From the NCBI RefSeq assembly GCF_003025595.1, contig NZ_PYMI01000002.1:744001-808000 (forward strand): DNA of 64,000 bases, read 5' to 3'. Each line of letters opens with the position of its first letter. Within the stretch, counting starts at the first letter, position 1. Position numbers and translations under genes: made by a program. The notes beneath the pieces were generated by a model that made no database searches, had not been told where the DNA came from, and saw only the letters and a program-made list of their open reading frames with translations. Shown piece after piece: positions 20,241 to 26,715 of this stretch. This DNA is from Photobacterium ganghwense. Lineage in GTDB: Bacteria; Pseudomonadota; Gammaproteobacteria; Enterobacterales; Vibrionaceae.

Positions 20241-20256
20241 AGTGAAATCGATCACA
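20241..20256. promoter_or_regulatory. possible CRP site upstream of relV-like gene
   Basis: AGTGA-AATCGA-TCACA matches TGTGA-N6-TCACA at 9 of 10 arm positions. It lies 166 bp before the relV-like start and 245 bp before the next gene, so its target is unclear. Confidence 0.45.
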
Positions 20257-20500
20257 TTGGTGATAAATCATCGATTCTGTGAAGTGATTTGTAACATTCC
20301 TTATCATTCCGAAAGGATCTGACGTGTTTAATGATAAAATTTTGGCCTGATAGCGGGAGGTGAGTCAGGAAAAAGCGCCTGGATAAGTGCCTTACACACG
20401 AGATATGGCTGCTATGACGCTATCGGAATGGCGTGAGCAGATGAGACGCTACATCTGCTTTTTTAACATCTACAGGCGAGCACAACTGCCAGGGTAAAAT

Positions 20501-20833
20501 ATGCAACAAGATCTATTAATCATTTTTGCGGCCGTATGGCTTGGTATGGCGCTGGGCAGCTTTATGCTGTTTCATCGGGGAAAAGACGTTGCGAAAAAAC
20601 GTAAGTTGTGGCCGGTGTACACGATCGTCAGTAATGTCGTGATTGCTGCGGTGATTGTTTACATGCAACCGCCATTCACCATGATGCTGGGATTGCTGGC
20701 TTTTATGGTGCCTTTGACCTGGCTTACCATTCGTTCAACACGTTTTTGTGATGCCTGCGCACACCCGAGCCGCAGCCCATTTTTTATGAAGCCGCCATCA
20801 ACGTGCTCGCACTGTAAAAAGCCGCTGCATTAA
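20501..20833 (+). CDS. small membrane protein with zinc-ribbon-like tail
   Basis: A 110-residue protein I do not recognise. Three hydrophobic segments are visible near residues 5-24, 40-58 and 62-80. A cytoplasmic-looking tail has paired cysteines, CDAC near residue 88 and CSHC near 103, spaced as in a zinc ribbon. A CAGGGTAA stretch precedes the ATG. It has its own terminator. Function unknown. Confidence 0.65.
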   Translation: MQQDLLIIFAAVWLGMALGSFMLFHRGKDVAKKRKLWPVYTIVSNVVIAAVIVYMQPPFTMMLGLLAFMVPLTWLTIRSTRFCDACAHPSRSPFFMKPPSTCSHCKKPLH

Positions 20834-20844
20834 GCATTCTAAAC

Positions 20845-20880
20845 AACGCCCGGTATTCAGTGATGATCGGGCGTTTTCTT
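20845..20880 (+). terminator. terminator after small membrane protein gene
   Basis: AACGCCCG (20845-20852) pairs with CGGGCGTT (20868-20875), then TTCTTTT. It could also serve the convergent HopJ-family gene. Confidence 0.75.
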
Positions 20881-20941
20881 TTGCGGGCGTTTGTTTAAGC
20901 TTTATTGCTTATGTTGTTGATGTAATAAAAAGCTCGAAACA

Positions 20942-21295
20942 TCAGGGTTTGGTGGTCAGAGGGCAGTCGTCAAACTTAATCCCGGCCCAGCCATACTTCA
21001 TAAAATGGCGAATGTTCTGATGATCGCTGCCAGCTGGGTGTTGCAAAACATCATTACGGTAAAACTCACCAAAGCAGGCGAGTGTTTCAGCTTCTGTCAG
21101 TTTGTTCAGTTGAGCGAAGGCAAAGATGCGGCAGGAGCCTTCATTCGTACCGGCTGGATTAGTCAACGTTTCTTTGCCTAAACCGTTTGAGAAGGTCACA
21201 GGGGCATATGCGTAGTTGTCGTTGATAACCTGCATGACCTGGCTGAAACTTACTGATTCCGGCTGCTGTTTGAGTTGGGTAAAAAATGCCTCCAT
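20942..21295 (-). CDS. HopJ family protein
   Basis: A 117-residue soluble protein matching the HopJ type III effector family: FSQVMQVINDNYAYAPVTFSNG, NPAGTNEGSCRIFAFAQLN and HPAGSDHQNIRHFMKYGWAGIKF. I start it at 21295 because GAGGA lies about nine bases before this ATG. Despite the name, the family is widespread in free-living marine bacteria, and no type III system is seen here, so an effector role is unlikely. Its function is unknown. Confidence 0.82.
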   Translation of the reverse strand: MEAFFTQLKQQPESVSFSQVMQVINDNYAYAPVTFSNGLGKETLTNPAGTNEGSCRIFAFAQLNKLTEAETLACFGEFYRNDVLQHPAGSDHQNIRHFMKYGWAGIKFDDCPLTTKP

Positions 21296-21343
21296 GGCAA
21301 CATTCCTCGTAAAGTTAACGCAGTTTCTGTAGGAAGTGATGGT

Positions 21344-21373
21344 AAAAAAGGGGGAGTCAAACACTCCCTCTTT
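21344..21373 (-). terminator. terminator of DUF2750 gene
   Basis: An 11-bp stem (AAAGGGGGAGT 21347-21357 with ACTCCCTCTTT 21363-21373, one G-U pair) leads on the minus strand into a six-T run. It lies between the DUF2750 gene and the HopJ-family gene. Confidence 0.75.
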
Positions 21374-21434
21374 ATTGGTGTCAGCAATTTTGAGAGCGGG
21401 TTGCCCAAAAATTCGCAGGAGCAATAATCGCAAC

Positions 21435-21830
21435 TTAGCGGGATTGTTTCTTTTCCTGCTGACGCAGTTCAAAATCCAGCTCTTCAGGATCGATAACTAA
21501 GCCATCTTCGTCCACATTCGGAAAGACGACAACAGCCAGTTGATCATCCGCTAAGCCATAAGTCCAGCGGCTATGCCATTTATTCAGCGAAATTGATTCA
21601 GCCTTGCAGGACTCCCAGTCTCCGGTTGCCCAGGCTTCTGCAAACTCACGGTTAGGCCAAACCGGTACACAGTCATCATCTTCTGTATTCAGCATGACGC
21701 AGCCATGTTCGTCAGTCAGAATCCAAATTTCTCGATTGGCTACCACTTCTTTCAGCAGATACTGGTAGCGTTTCTCTGAATCATAATTTTGGATTGTCGC
21801 AATTTGGCTTGGGTCTAGTGGCGTAGACAT
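21435..21830 (-). CDS. DUF2750 family protein
   Basis: A 131-residue soluble acidic protein. The blocks ANREIWILTDEHGCVML, VPVWPNREFAEAWA and LAVVVFPNVDEDGLVIDPEELDFEL match the DUF2750 family, which has no known function. It lies between its own terminator and a hairpin near 21900, so it is probably monocistronic. Confidence 0.82.
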   Translation of the reverse strand: MSTPLDPSQIATIQNYDSEKRYQYLLKEVVANREIWILTDEHGCVMLNTEDDDCVPVWPNREFAEAWATGDWESCKAESISLNKWHSRWTYGLADDQLAVVVFPNVDEDGLVIDPEELDFELRQQEKKQSR

Positions 21831-21899
21831 GCAATTTTCCTGTCACTCATAGTAATAGCGTTATAGCTTAGAGGAAAATTAGACTTTAGTCATTGAAGG

Positions 21900-21926
21900 A
21901 TTCCCCGCCAGTGAACTGACGGGGAA
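21900..21926 (-). terminator. hairpin after outer-membrane barrel gene
   Basis: TTCCCCGCCAGT and ACTGACGGGGAA form a stem with one mismatch 11 bp past the barrel gene stop. The minus-strand tail (TCCTTCAATG) is only weakly T-rich, so termination strength is uncertain. Confidence 0.5.
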
Positions 21927-21936
21927 CAGATGCGCG

Positions 21937-22959
21937 TTATTTCAGCGTATATGGAATGCGGACAGAAAGTTGGAAGTCAGGGGCGTCAGCGGTTAAACCG
22001 GCTGTCACACCGACGTTCAGTGTTGTATCTCGGTTAATGGCGTAGTTGGCACCCATCGAAATAGAGTCCAGTTGCAGCAATTTGGCATCCGCCGGGGTAG
22101 AACCATTCACTTCTGATTTGAAGATGGTTTTGTGGCTAAGGCCCAGGCTGAATGAAAAACGGGGATTGACGGCAAAACCCATACCGGCGCTGAAACCAAT
22201 GGTATCACCTAAGTCAATACTGGTTTTAGTCCGTTCACCGTCTTGTTCAACCGTTACATCATCTTCAATATTCCAGATGTAGCTCAGGTTGGCATAAATA
22301 ACCGCCGGGTCGATGGGCATAATCATTGTCATGCTCGGCTCTATACTTGGAAATCCAGAGCCCGTAGGCAGTTCTGCAAAACCGAACTGATCGTCAATAG
22401 GCACATCATATGGCGATGAACCTGTGGTTGTTTTAAAACGGACACCTGCGATCCAGTAAGGCGCTTCTAGCATATTAATTTGATACTTAAAGGCCGCTTC
22501 TATATCGCCAAGATCACTATTATCAAAGGTTCTGAGTTCAGGCGCATCACTGCCTGAGCCATTCACGCTTCGACGAGAAATCGAATCATAACGATATACC
22601 CAGGGAATTCTGGCTTCTACTTCCAGTCGGTTGGTGATCCCGTAACGGCCCGTTAAACCGAATGTGAGTGTTGTTCGGTCAGTGTCATTGGCTTCGATAA
22701 GGCCAACAATCAAAGACGGCAAAACGGTGTAACCTACGACAGATACGGTATTAGATGAGTTCTGGGTAAAGGAAAGACTGGTATCCAGAACAAAGGATCC
22801 TTTAGGGGTCAGAACGCCTGGCTGTTCAAAAATGTCAGCGACCGTTTGAACCCTTTTCGGCTTTTTGTCTGGAGCTGTTTCAGCAGGTTCTTCTGCTGCT
22901 ACACCTCCGGACACCAAAGCAAGAAGCACGATTAGGCTTTTGTTATTGAAAGTAGTCAC
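21937..22959 (-). CDS. FapF-like outer-membrane beta-barrel protein
   Basis: A 340-residue exported protein. A signal peptide (cut near residue 22, ...SGGVAA) precedes a short charged linker and a barrel-like body with alternating hydrophobic strands, ending in a strand (FQLSVRIPYTLK). The block TVADIFEQPGVLTPKGSFVLDTSLSF, then YTVLPSLIVGLIEAN and YGITNRLEVEARIPWVYRYDS, resembles the outer-membrane protein family that includes FapF of Pseudomonas Fap systems. It lacks FapF's long N-terminal coiled coil. It is divergent from the secreted proteins at 23388 onward and is probably their secretion pore. Assignment is by eye. Confidence 0.68.
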   Translation of the reverse strand: MTTFNNKSLIVLLALVSGGVAAEEPAETAPDKKPKRVQTVADIFEQPGVLTPKGSFVLDTSLSFTQNSSNTVSVVGYTVLPSLIVGLIEANDTDRTTLTFGLTGRYGITNRLEVEARIPWVYRYDSISRRSVNGSGSDAPELRTFDNSDLGDIEAAFKYQINMLEAPYWIAGVRFKTTTGSSPYDVPIDDQFGFAELPTGSGFPSIEPSMTMIMPIDPAVIYANLSYIWNIEDDVTVEQDGERTKTSIDLGDTIGFSAGMGFAVNPRFSFSLGLSHKTIFKSEVNGSTPADAKLLQLDSISMGANYAINRDTTLNVGVTAGLTADAPDFQLSVRIPYTLK

Positions 22960-23067
22960 GATTTCCTCACTTATTACTAAACGGCTAACCCCTGAAGGTA
23001 TAAAAGCAGTAGGCTTCTTTTATGAATAAAAAAGTGAAACGAACTGTTAAGAAAATCATAGTCGAGG

Positions 23068-23146
23068 TGAGAATAAGGTGGTAACTGAGATTCTCAGAAT
23101 AAGTCTTAGTAATGAGAACAAACCATATCCTTCTATAAAATGAGAA
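23068..23146. promoter_or_regulatory. cluster of TGAGAA/TTCTCA elements between barrel and fibre genes
   Basis: TGAGAA occurs at 23068-23073, 23113-23118 and 23141-23146, and TTCTCA at 23091-23096. The latter is part of a 13-bp palindrome CTGAGATTCTCAG (23085-23097). From memory, TTCTCA is the half-site reported for VpsR in V. cholerae, and a VpsR-like gene closes this locus. The elements sit in the shared promoter region of the divergent genes. Confidence 0.5.
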
Positions 23147-23327
23147 ACAGGTTAAATTTTTCTTAAAAATAAAAAGGTGCTCTGACAATTGAAAATGTGA
23201 GACAAAATTTCAATATGTTTACGATATAAATAGAGGTAATTAAAAAGGAAATTTAATGATTTAATTGATTCTATTTTTATTAAAAATAATACAGAAGCCA
23301 AACTTGCCATCGCTATAGTTAAGTTAT

Positions 23328-23345
23328 CTCGCAAACACGTGCGAG
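23328..23345. repeat. short inverted repeat before first fibre gene
   Basis: CTCGCA (23328-23333) and TGCGAG (23340-23345) form a perfect 6-bp inverted repeat 43 bp before the first fibre gene. It could be an operator or a leader hairpin. No -24/-12 sigma-54 promoter is visible nearby. Confidence 0.35.
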
Positions 23346-23387
23346 TGATTATAAGAAAATAACTCTCAATATATTTGGAGTACTATC

Positions 23388-23978
23388 ATGCGTAAAACAC
23401 ATATCGCACTATTAGTAGCAGTCGTAGCTTCACCTCTTGCGCTAGCAAATACATATTATGACCCTTATAACCCATACGGTGGTTATGACAGCAGTGATAA
23501 AACAGTTTCTGACTCATACAACAAGTCTTTAGACGCCAGTCTGTATGTAGACGTAAATAAAGAGTACAACATCGAAAAGACTTACAAGTCTGATGACGAT
23601 GTTTTGAAAATGTACGACGTGAATAACACGTACAAAAAAACCTGGACTGATAACAGCTCACATGATTACAGCCAGGATTGGAATATCAATTTAGAGTACA
23701 ACGACGTTCAGGCTGTTTCTCACCTAGACGGTGCAGTCACCTACAGTGAAGTGACTTACGGCGGTGCTTGCTGTGACAGTGGCCATGGTTACGGCAGCTA
23801 CGGCGGTGGTTACGGTGGTGGCTATGGTTCAGGTTCAACACTGACTGTTAACCACACTAATGATATGTCCGGTGCATTTGGCGGTGCTTCAGGTATCAAT
23901 ATTGCTGGTCAGAATGCGGGTAACAACTCCTTGGTTCAGCAAAGTGCTAGCACCAACGCCATGTTAGCAGGTAATTAA
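23388..23978 (+). CDS. secreted Gly/Tyr/Asn-rich protein A1, candidate amyloid subunit
   Basis: A 196-residue exported acidic protein. A Sec signal (MRKTHIALLVAVVASPLALA) is followed by an Asn/Asp/Tyr/Ser-rich body, the motif VTYGGACC near residues 121-128, a Gly-Tyr stretch (GSYGGGYGGGYGSGS), and the C-terminal INIAGQNAGNNSLVQQS, whose spaced Asn and Gln recall curlin and Fap repeats. The gene at 24544 is a paralogue with the same signal, CC motif and C-terminus. TTTGGAG precedes the ATG. It lies 44 bp before B1. I infer a surface fibre or amyloid subunit; no homologue is recognised with certainty. Confidence 0.6.
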   Translation: MRKTHIALLVAVVASPLALANTYYDPYNPYGGYDSSDKTVSDSYNKSLDASLYVDVNKEYNIEKTYKSDDDVLKMYDVNNTYKKTWTDNSSHDYSQDWNINLEYNDVQAVSHLDGAVTYSEVTYGGACCDSGHGYGSYGGGYGGGYGSGSTLTVNHTNDMSGAFGGASGINIAGQNAGNNSLVQQSASTNAMLAGN

Positions 23979-23989
23979 TCAAGTATAAC

Positions 23990-24012
23990 TGAGGGCTGCA
24001 AGTCAGCCCTCA
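23990..24012 (+). other. hairpin overlapping B1 ribosome binding site
   Basis: TGAGGGCTG (23990-23998) pairs perfectly with CAGCCCTCA (24004-24012). The Shine-Dalgarno AGGAGG begins at the stem's end. There is no U tract, so it more likely tunes B1 translation or protects A1 mRNA. Confidence 0.5.
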
Positions 24013-24022
24013 GGAGGATGTC

Positions 24023-24358
24023 ATGAAATATTTAACGCTGATAGCGGCAATGATAGCAACAACCAGTGCTTTTGCTGCTGATGAGTTGGATATTCTAGCA
24101 AATTCCGAACAGCTCTCGTCCGAAATGATGTCTGTTTCAAGGGGAGGGGAGTATGAGCTGAAGTTGGATAATCTTTACGCCAGTTCGGAAATGAATGGTG
24201 ATGTTGCAGGAAACGCGGCCTATAACAATACAACAGGTGATAACCTGATTGATGCAGGTTCATTAAGTAATTCATCTGGCGTGTTTAATATAGTCCAAAA
24301 CACAGGTAACAATGTGTTAATTCAGAATGCAACAGTGGTAAACCTGACATTGAAGTAA
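24023..24358 (+). CDS. small secreted protein B1 with double-glycine motif
   Basis: A 111-residue exported protein. After a Sec signal (MKYLTLIAAMIATTSAFA) comes a short segment ending LSSEMMSVSRGG at residues 31-42, resembling the double-glycine leaders cut by C39 peptidases. The remaining 69 residues end GVFNIVQNTGNNVLIQNATVV, with the spaced Asn/Gln pattern seen in A1, A2 and B2. AGGAGG lies seven bases before the ATG. It is cotranscribed with A1. A minor subunit or nucleator is a reasonable guess, but its role is unknown. Confidence 0.58.
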   Translation: MKYLTLIAAMIATTSAFAADELDILANSEQLSSEMMSVSRGGEYELKLDNLYASSEMNGDVAGNAAYNNTTGDNLIDAGSLSNSSGVFNIVQNTGNNVLIQNATVVNLTLK

Positions 24359-24543
24359 TTGTTAGTCTATCTACGCTAACTGAAAGTTAGTATCCAACAA
24401 ATAACAATAGAAATATGTTGGTTTCGCAGGGCATAACAAATCTTCTAAGATCTTGGTTTTTATCATTATCCTCAAAGATAATTGATTACCATTTGAAACG
24501 GATTTATCTGAATAAATATATATAATTAATTTGGAGTATGATC

Positions 24544-25110
24544 ATGCGTAATACAAAAATTATGCTACTAGCAGCAATTATTGCGTCACCTCTTGCACTG
24601 GCTGACGGCGGATATGGTGGTTACGGCGGTTACGATAATGGCTATGACGATTATGATAACGTCACCATTGATGGTAGCTATAACAAAACTACAAATGTTG
24701 ACGTTGATCTTTCATACGATAAGACTGTCAATTACAGCAAATACAGTTCATCAGATGATGATTATCTGAAAATGAAAAATGTGGGTAATACTCACGAGTT
24801 TGACTATGAAGATAATTCTTACAAGGATGCTTCAAAAGATGTAGATATTGATGTTGAAGTCAACAAATACCTTGCAGAATCAACACTATATGGTTCTGTT
24901 ATGGATACGAGTGTTACTTACGGTGGGGCATGCTGTAAAGGCTCATCAACTGATGTCATGGTTGACCATGCGAACAACATGCACATGTCTTACGGTAGTG
25001 CATCAGGTATTAACATCGCGGGTCAGAACGTGGGTAACAACTCCCTTGTACAACAAACTTCAAGCACAAACGCAGCGCTTGTTGGCTCAGGTAGTGGTGG
25101 TTCCTACTAA
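24544..25110 (+). CDS. secreted Gly/Tyr/Asn-rich protein A2, paralogue of A1
   Basis: A 188-residue exported protein. I start it at 24544, not at the ATG at 24538, because the GGAG is seven bases upstream of the former and the leader TTTGGAGTA...ATCATGCGTAA is shared with A1. The signal (MRNTKIMLLAAIIASPLALA) leads to a Gly/Tyr/Asp repeat (GGYGGYGGYDNGYDDYDN), an Asp/Lys/Tyr-rich body, VTYGGACC near residue 137, and INIAGQNVGNNSLVQQTSSTN at the C-terminus. Compared with A1 the Gly-Tyr stretch has moved from before the C-terminus to just after the signal. It has its own promoter region and terminator. Confidence 0.6.
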   Translation: MRNTKIMLLAAIIASPLALADGGYGGYGGYDNGYDDYDNVTIDGSYNKTTNVDVDLSYDKTVNYSKYSSSDDDYLKMKNVGNTHEFDYEDNSYKDASKDVDIDVEVNKYLAESTLYGSVMDTSVTYGGACCKGSSTDVMVDHANNMHMSYGSASGINIAGQNVGNNSLVQQTSSTNAALVGSGSGGSY

Positions 25111-25116
25111 AAATAT

Positions 25117-25140
25117 AAAGGGCCGTAAGGCCCTTTTTAT
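25117..25140 (+). terminator. terminator after A2
   Basis: AAAGGGCC (25117-25124) and GGCCCTTT (25129-25136) flank a GTAA loop, followed by TTATTT. Confidence 0.85.
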
Positions 25141-25225
25141 TTCGGGTTATCAAATCTGATATTTGTGACTTCTGCAGATTCACTATAGTAACTATAACTT
25201 CAGTTTTCAGGTAGGCGGCAAGCGT

Positions 25226-25900
25226 ATGAAAAGATCAACTTTATTGCTTATCGGCCTGTTTACATCAACACATGTATTGGCACTGGACTATTTCCCTAGT
25301 CGCGGCGGGTACAACGTTCAAGTAAAGAGTTATCAAGAACAACTTTTTGGTGATGTTTTTAAACAACAATATGACTTTAGCTGTGGTTCAGCTGCCCTGG
25401 CATCGCTGTTGAGGTTTCATTATGGTATTGATGCGCAGGAAAATACGATTTTTGATTTCATGTTTAAAAATGGTGATAAGAAAAAAATTGAAAAACAGGG
25501 ATTTTCAATGTTAGACATGAAAAAATATCTGGATTCTCTTGGGCTTGATGCGAACGGGTATAATATCCCGCTTGAACGGTTTCAAAAAATACGCATTCCA
25601 GCAATTACAATTGTGAACTTTGATGGATATATGCACTTTGTTGTTATTAAAGGGATGAATAAAAAGAATGTGATTCTCGGTGATCCATCTCGTGGTACAC
25701 TTATGATGCCAATAGATGATTTCAAAAACTATTATAAAGGCGCTGTGCTACTTGTGAAGAACCGAGCGAAAATTGGTCGCGAAAGCTTTATTACTGCAGA
25801 TAATTACAATATTTATACACCTTCACCCTCGTCAGAAGCGGTTGTCAGAGACTCGTTATCGACATTCAGCATTACTCTACCTGGGTCGAATGAATATTAG
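25226..25900 (+). CDS. periplasmic C39-type cysteine peptidase, FapD-like
   Basis: A 224-residue exported protein. A signal peptide ends near residue 19 (THVLA). The C39 catalytic set is visible: QQYDFSCGSAAL with oxyanion Gln at about residue 48 and nucleophile Cys 53, MHFVVIKGM with His 137, and LGDPSRG with Asp 153. Unlike bacteriocin exporters it has no ABC or membrane domain, as in FapD of Pseudomonas Fap operons. It lies eight bases before B2, which has a textbook double-glycine motif. The obvious inference is that it trims B1 and B2, or the fibre subunits, in the periplasm. Confidence 0.8.
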   Translation: MKRSTLLLIGLFTSTHVLALDYFPSRGGYNVQVKSYQEQLFGDVFKQQYDFSCGSAALASLLRFHYGIDAQENTIFDFMFKNGDKKKIEKQGFSMLDMKKYLDSLGLDANGYNIPLERFQKIRIPAITIVNFDGYMHFVVIKGMNKKNVILGDPSRGTLMMPIDDFKNYYKGAVLLVKNRAKIGRESFITADNYNIYTPSPSSEAVVRDSLSTFSITLPGSNEY

Positions 25901-25908
25901 AGGCTAGT

Positions 25909-26418
25909 ATGAAAAGGTTAACTCGGTTATTTGTCGCTACGGCATTTGGGAGTACTGCGCTGTTAGCGCATGCTTCTATCAGTTATCTATCCGTTGATGA
26001 ATTGGGCTTAACCTCCTTGAGTGAGAGTGAAATGTCCTCATTAAGAGGGGGATTTGTCTCTATCAGCGACAACATAATCAACATAGGGCTATCAATCAGT
26101 ACCGCTATTAATGGCGAAACTGTATACTCCACTCACATCGCCGATTTTACGATTAATAATGGTATATTGACCAGCCGGGATGGCAGGGACACCTATGATT
26201 ACGGTGACCCGGTAAAAATCATTTCTCATGGCTATAATAATATTGTTAAAGGTAAGCCAGGATCTGATGTGATGGGTGTCTTTGTCCAGAACTCAAAAGA
26301 TAACACCGTTATTAACAACCAGACTGTTTTGGATATTGAAGCTGATATTAAAAGCTTTAATCAACAAACTCTCTTTAAAACCCGATTGGAAAACTCCATT
26401 CTTTACAATGGATATTAA
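25909..26418 (+). CDS. secreted protein B2 with double-glycine motif
   Basis: A 169-residue exported protein. A Sec signal (cut near residue 22, ...LLAHA) is followed by LSESEMSSLRGG at residues 37-48, which fits the double-glycine leader rule position by position: Leu -12, Ser -11, Glu -8, Met -7, Leu -4, Gly -2, Gly -1. The remainder of about 120 residues is Asn/Asp/Ile-rich, with GVFVQNSKDNTVINNQTVLDI resembling the end of B1. It is cotranscribed with the C39 peptidase. Function unknown; the pairing suggests a protease-processed fibre component. Confidence 0.58.
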   Translation: MKRLTRLFVATAFGSTALLAHASISYLSVDELGLTSLSESEMSSLRGGFVSISDNIINIGLSISTAINGETVYSTHIADFTINNGILTSRDGRDTYDYGDPVKIISHGYNNIVKGKPGSDVMGVFVQNSKDNTVINNQTVLDIEADIKSFNQQTLFKTRLENSILYNGY

Positions 26419-26468
26419 ACTAGTCTTATAGTAAAAATTTGTCATATTATCACTTTTTTGTCCATTCT

Positions 26469-26500
26469 AAAGGTATTGCTAATGCAATACCTTTTTTATT
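26469..26500 (+). terminator. terminator after B2
   Basis: AAAGGTATTGC (26469-26479) pairs perfectly with GCAATACCTTT (26484-26494), then TTTATTT. The next 200 bp up to the regulator gene are very AT-rich and hold no gene. Confidence 0.85.
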
Positions 26501-26715
26501 TGCATCTCTTTTGGCGTAAACAATAAAAAGTTCAGTTTTTTTTGTCTTTTTTCACCACTGATAAGTTAATGATAATGTTGATATTAAGTAATTAATTGTT
26601 TATTTGTTTTAGGGTTTTAAGCATTTCTTAATTTTGAAACTCTACCAAAAATGAATTTTTTGCCTATATTTTTATTACATTGATAATAAGTATAAATTGA
26701 TAGAAGGTGACTTCG

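Noticed and set aside
20942..21295. HopJ-family gene as a type III secretion effector
   Set aside because: No type III secretion genes or effector features are nearby, and the family is common in bacteria without such systems.
23200..23387. Sigma-54 promoter for the fibre genes
   Set aside because: I looked for GG-N10-GC with a TGGCA/TTGC match before A1 and A2 and found none, consistent with the loss of GAFTGA in the nearby regulator.
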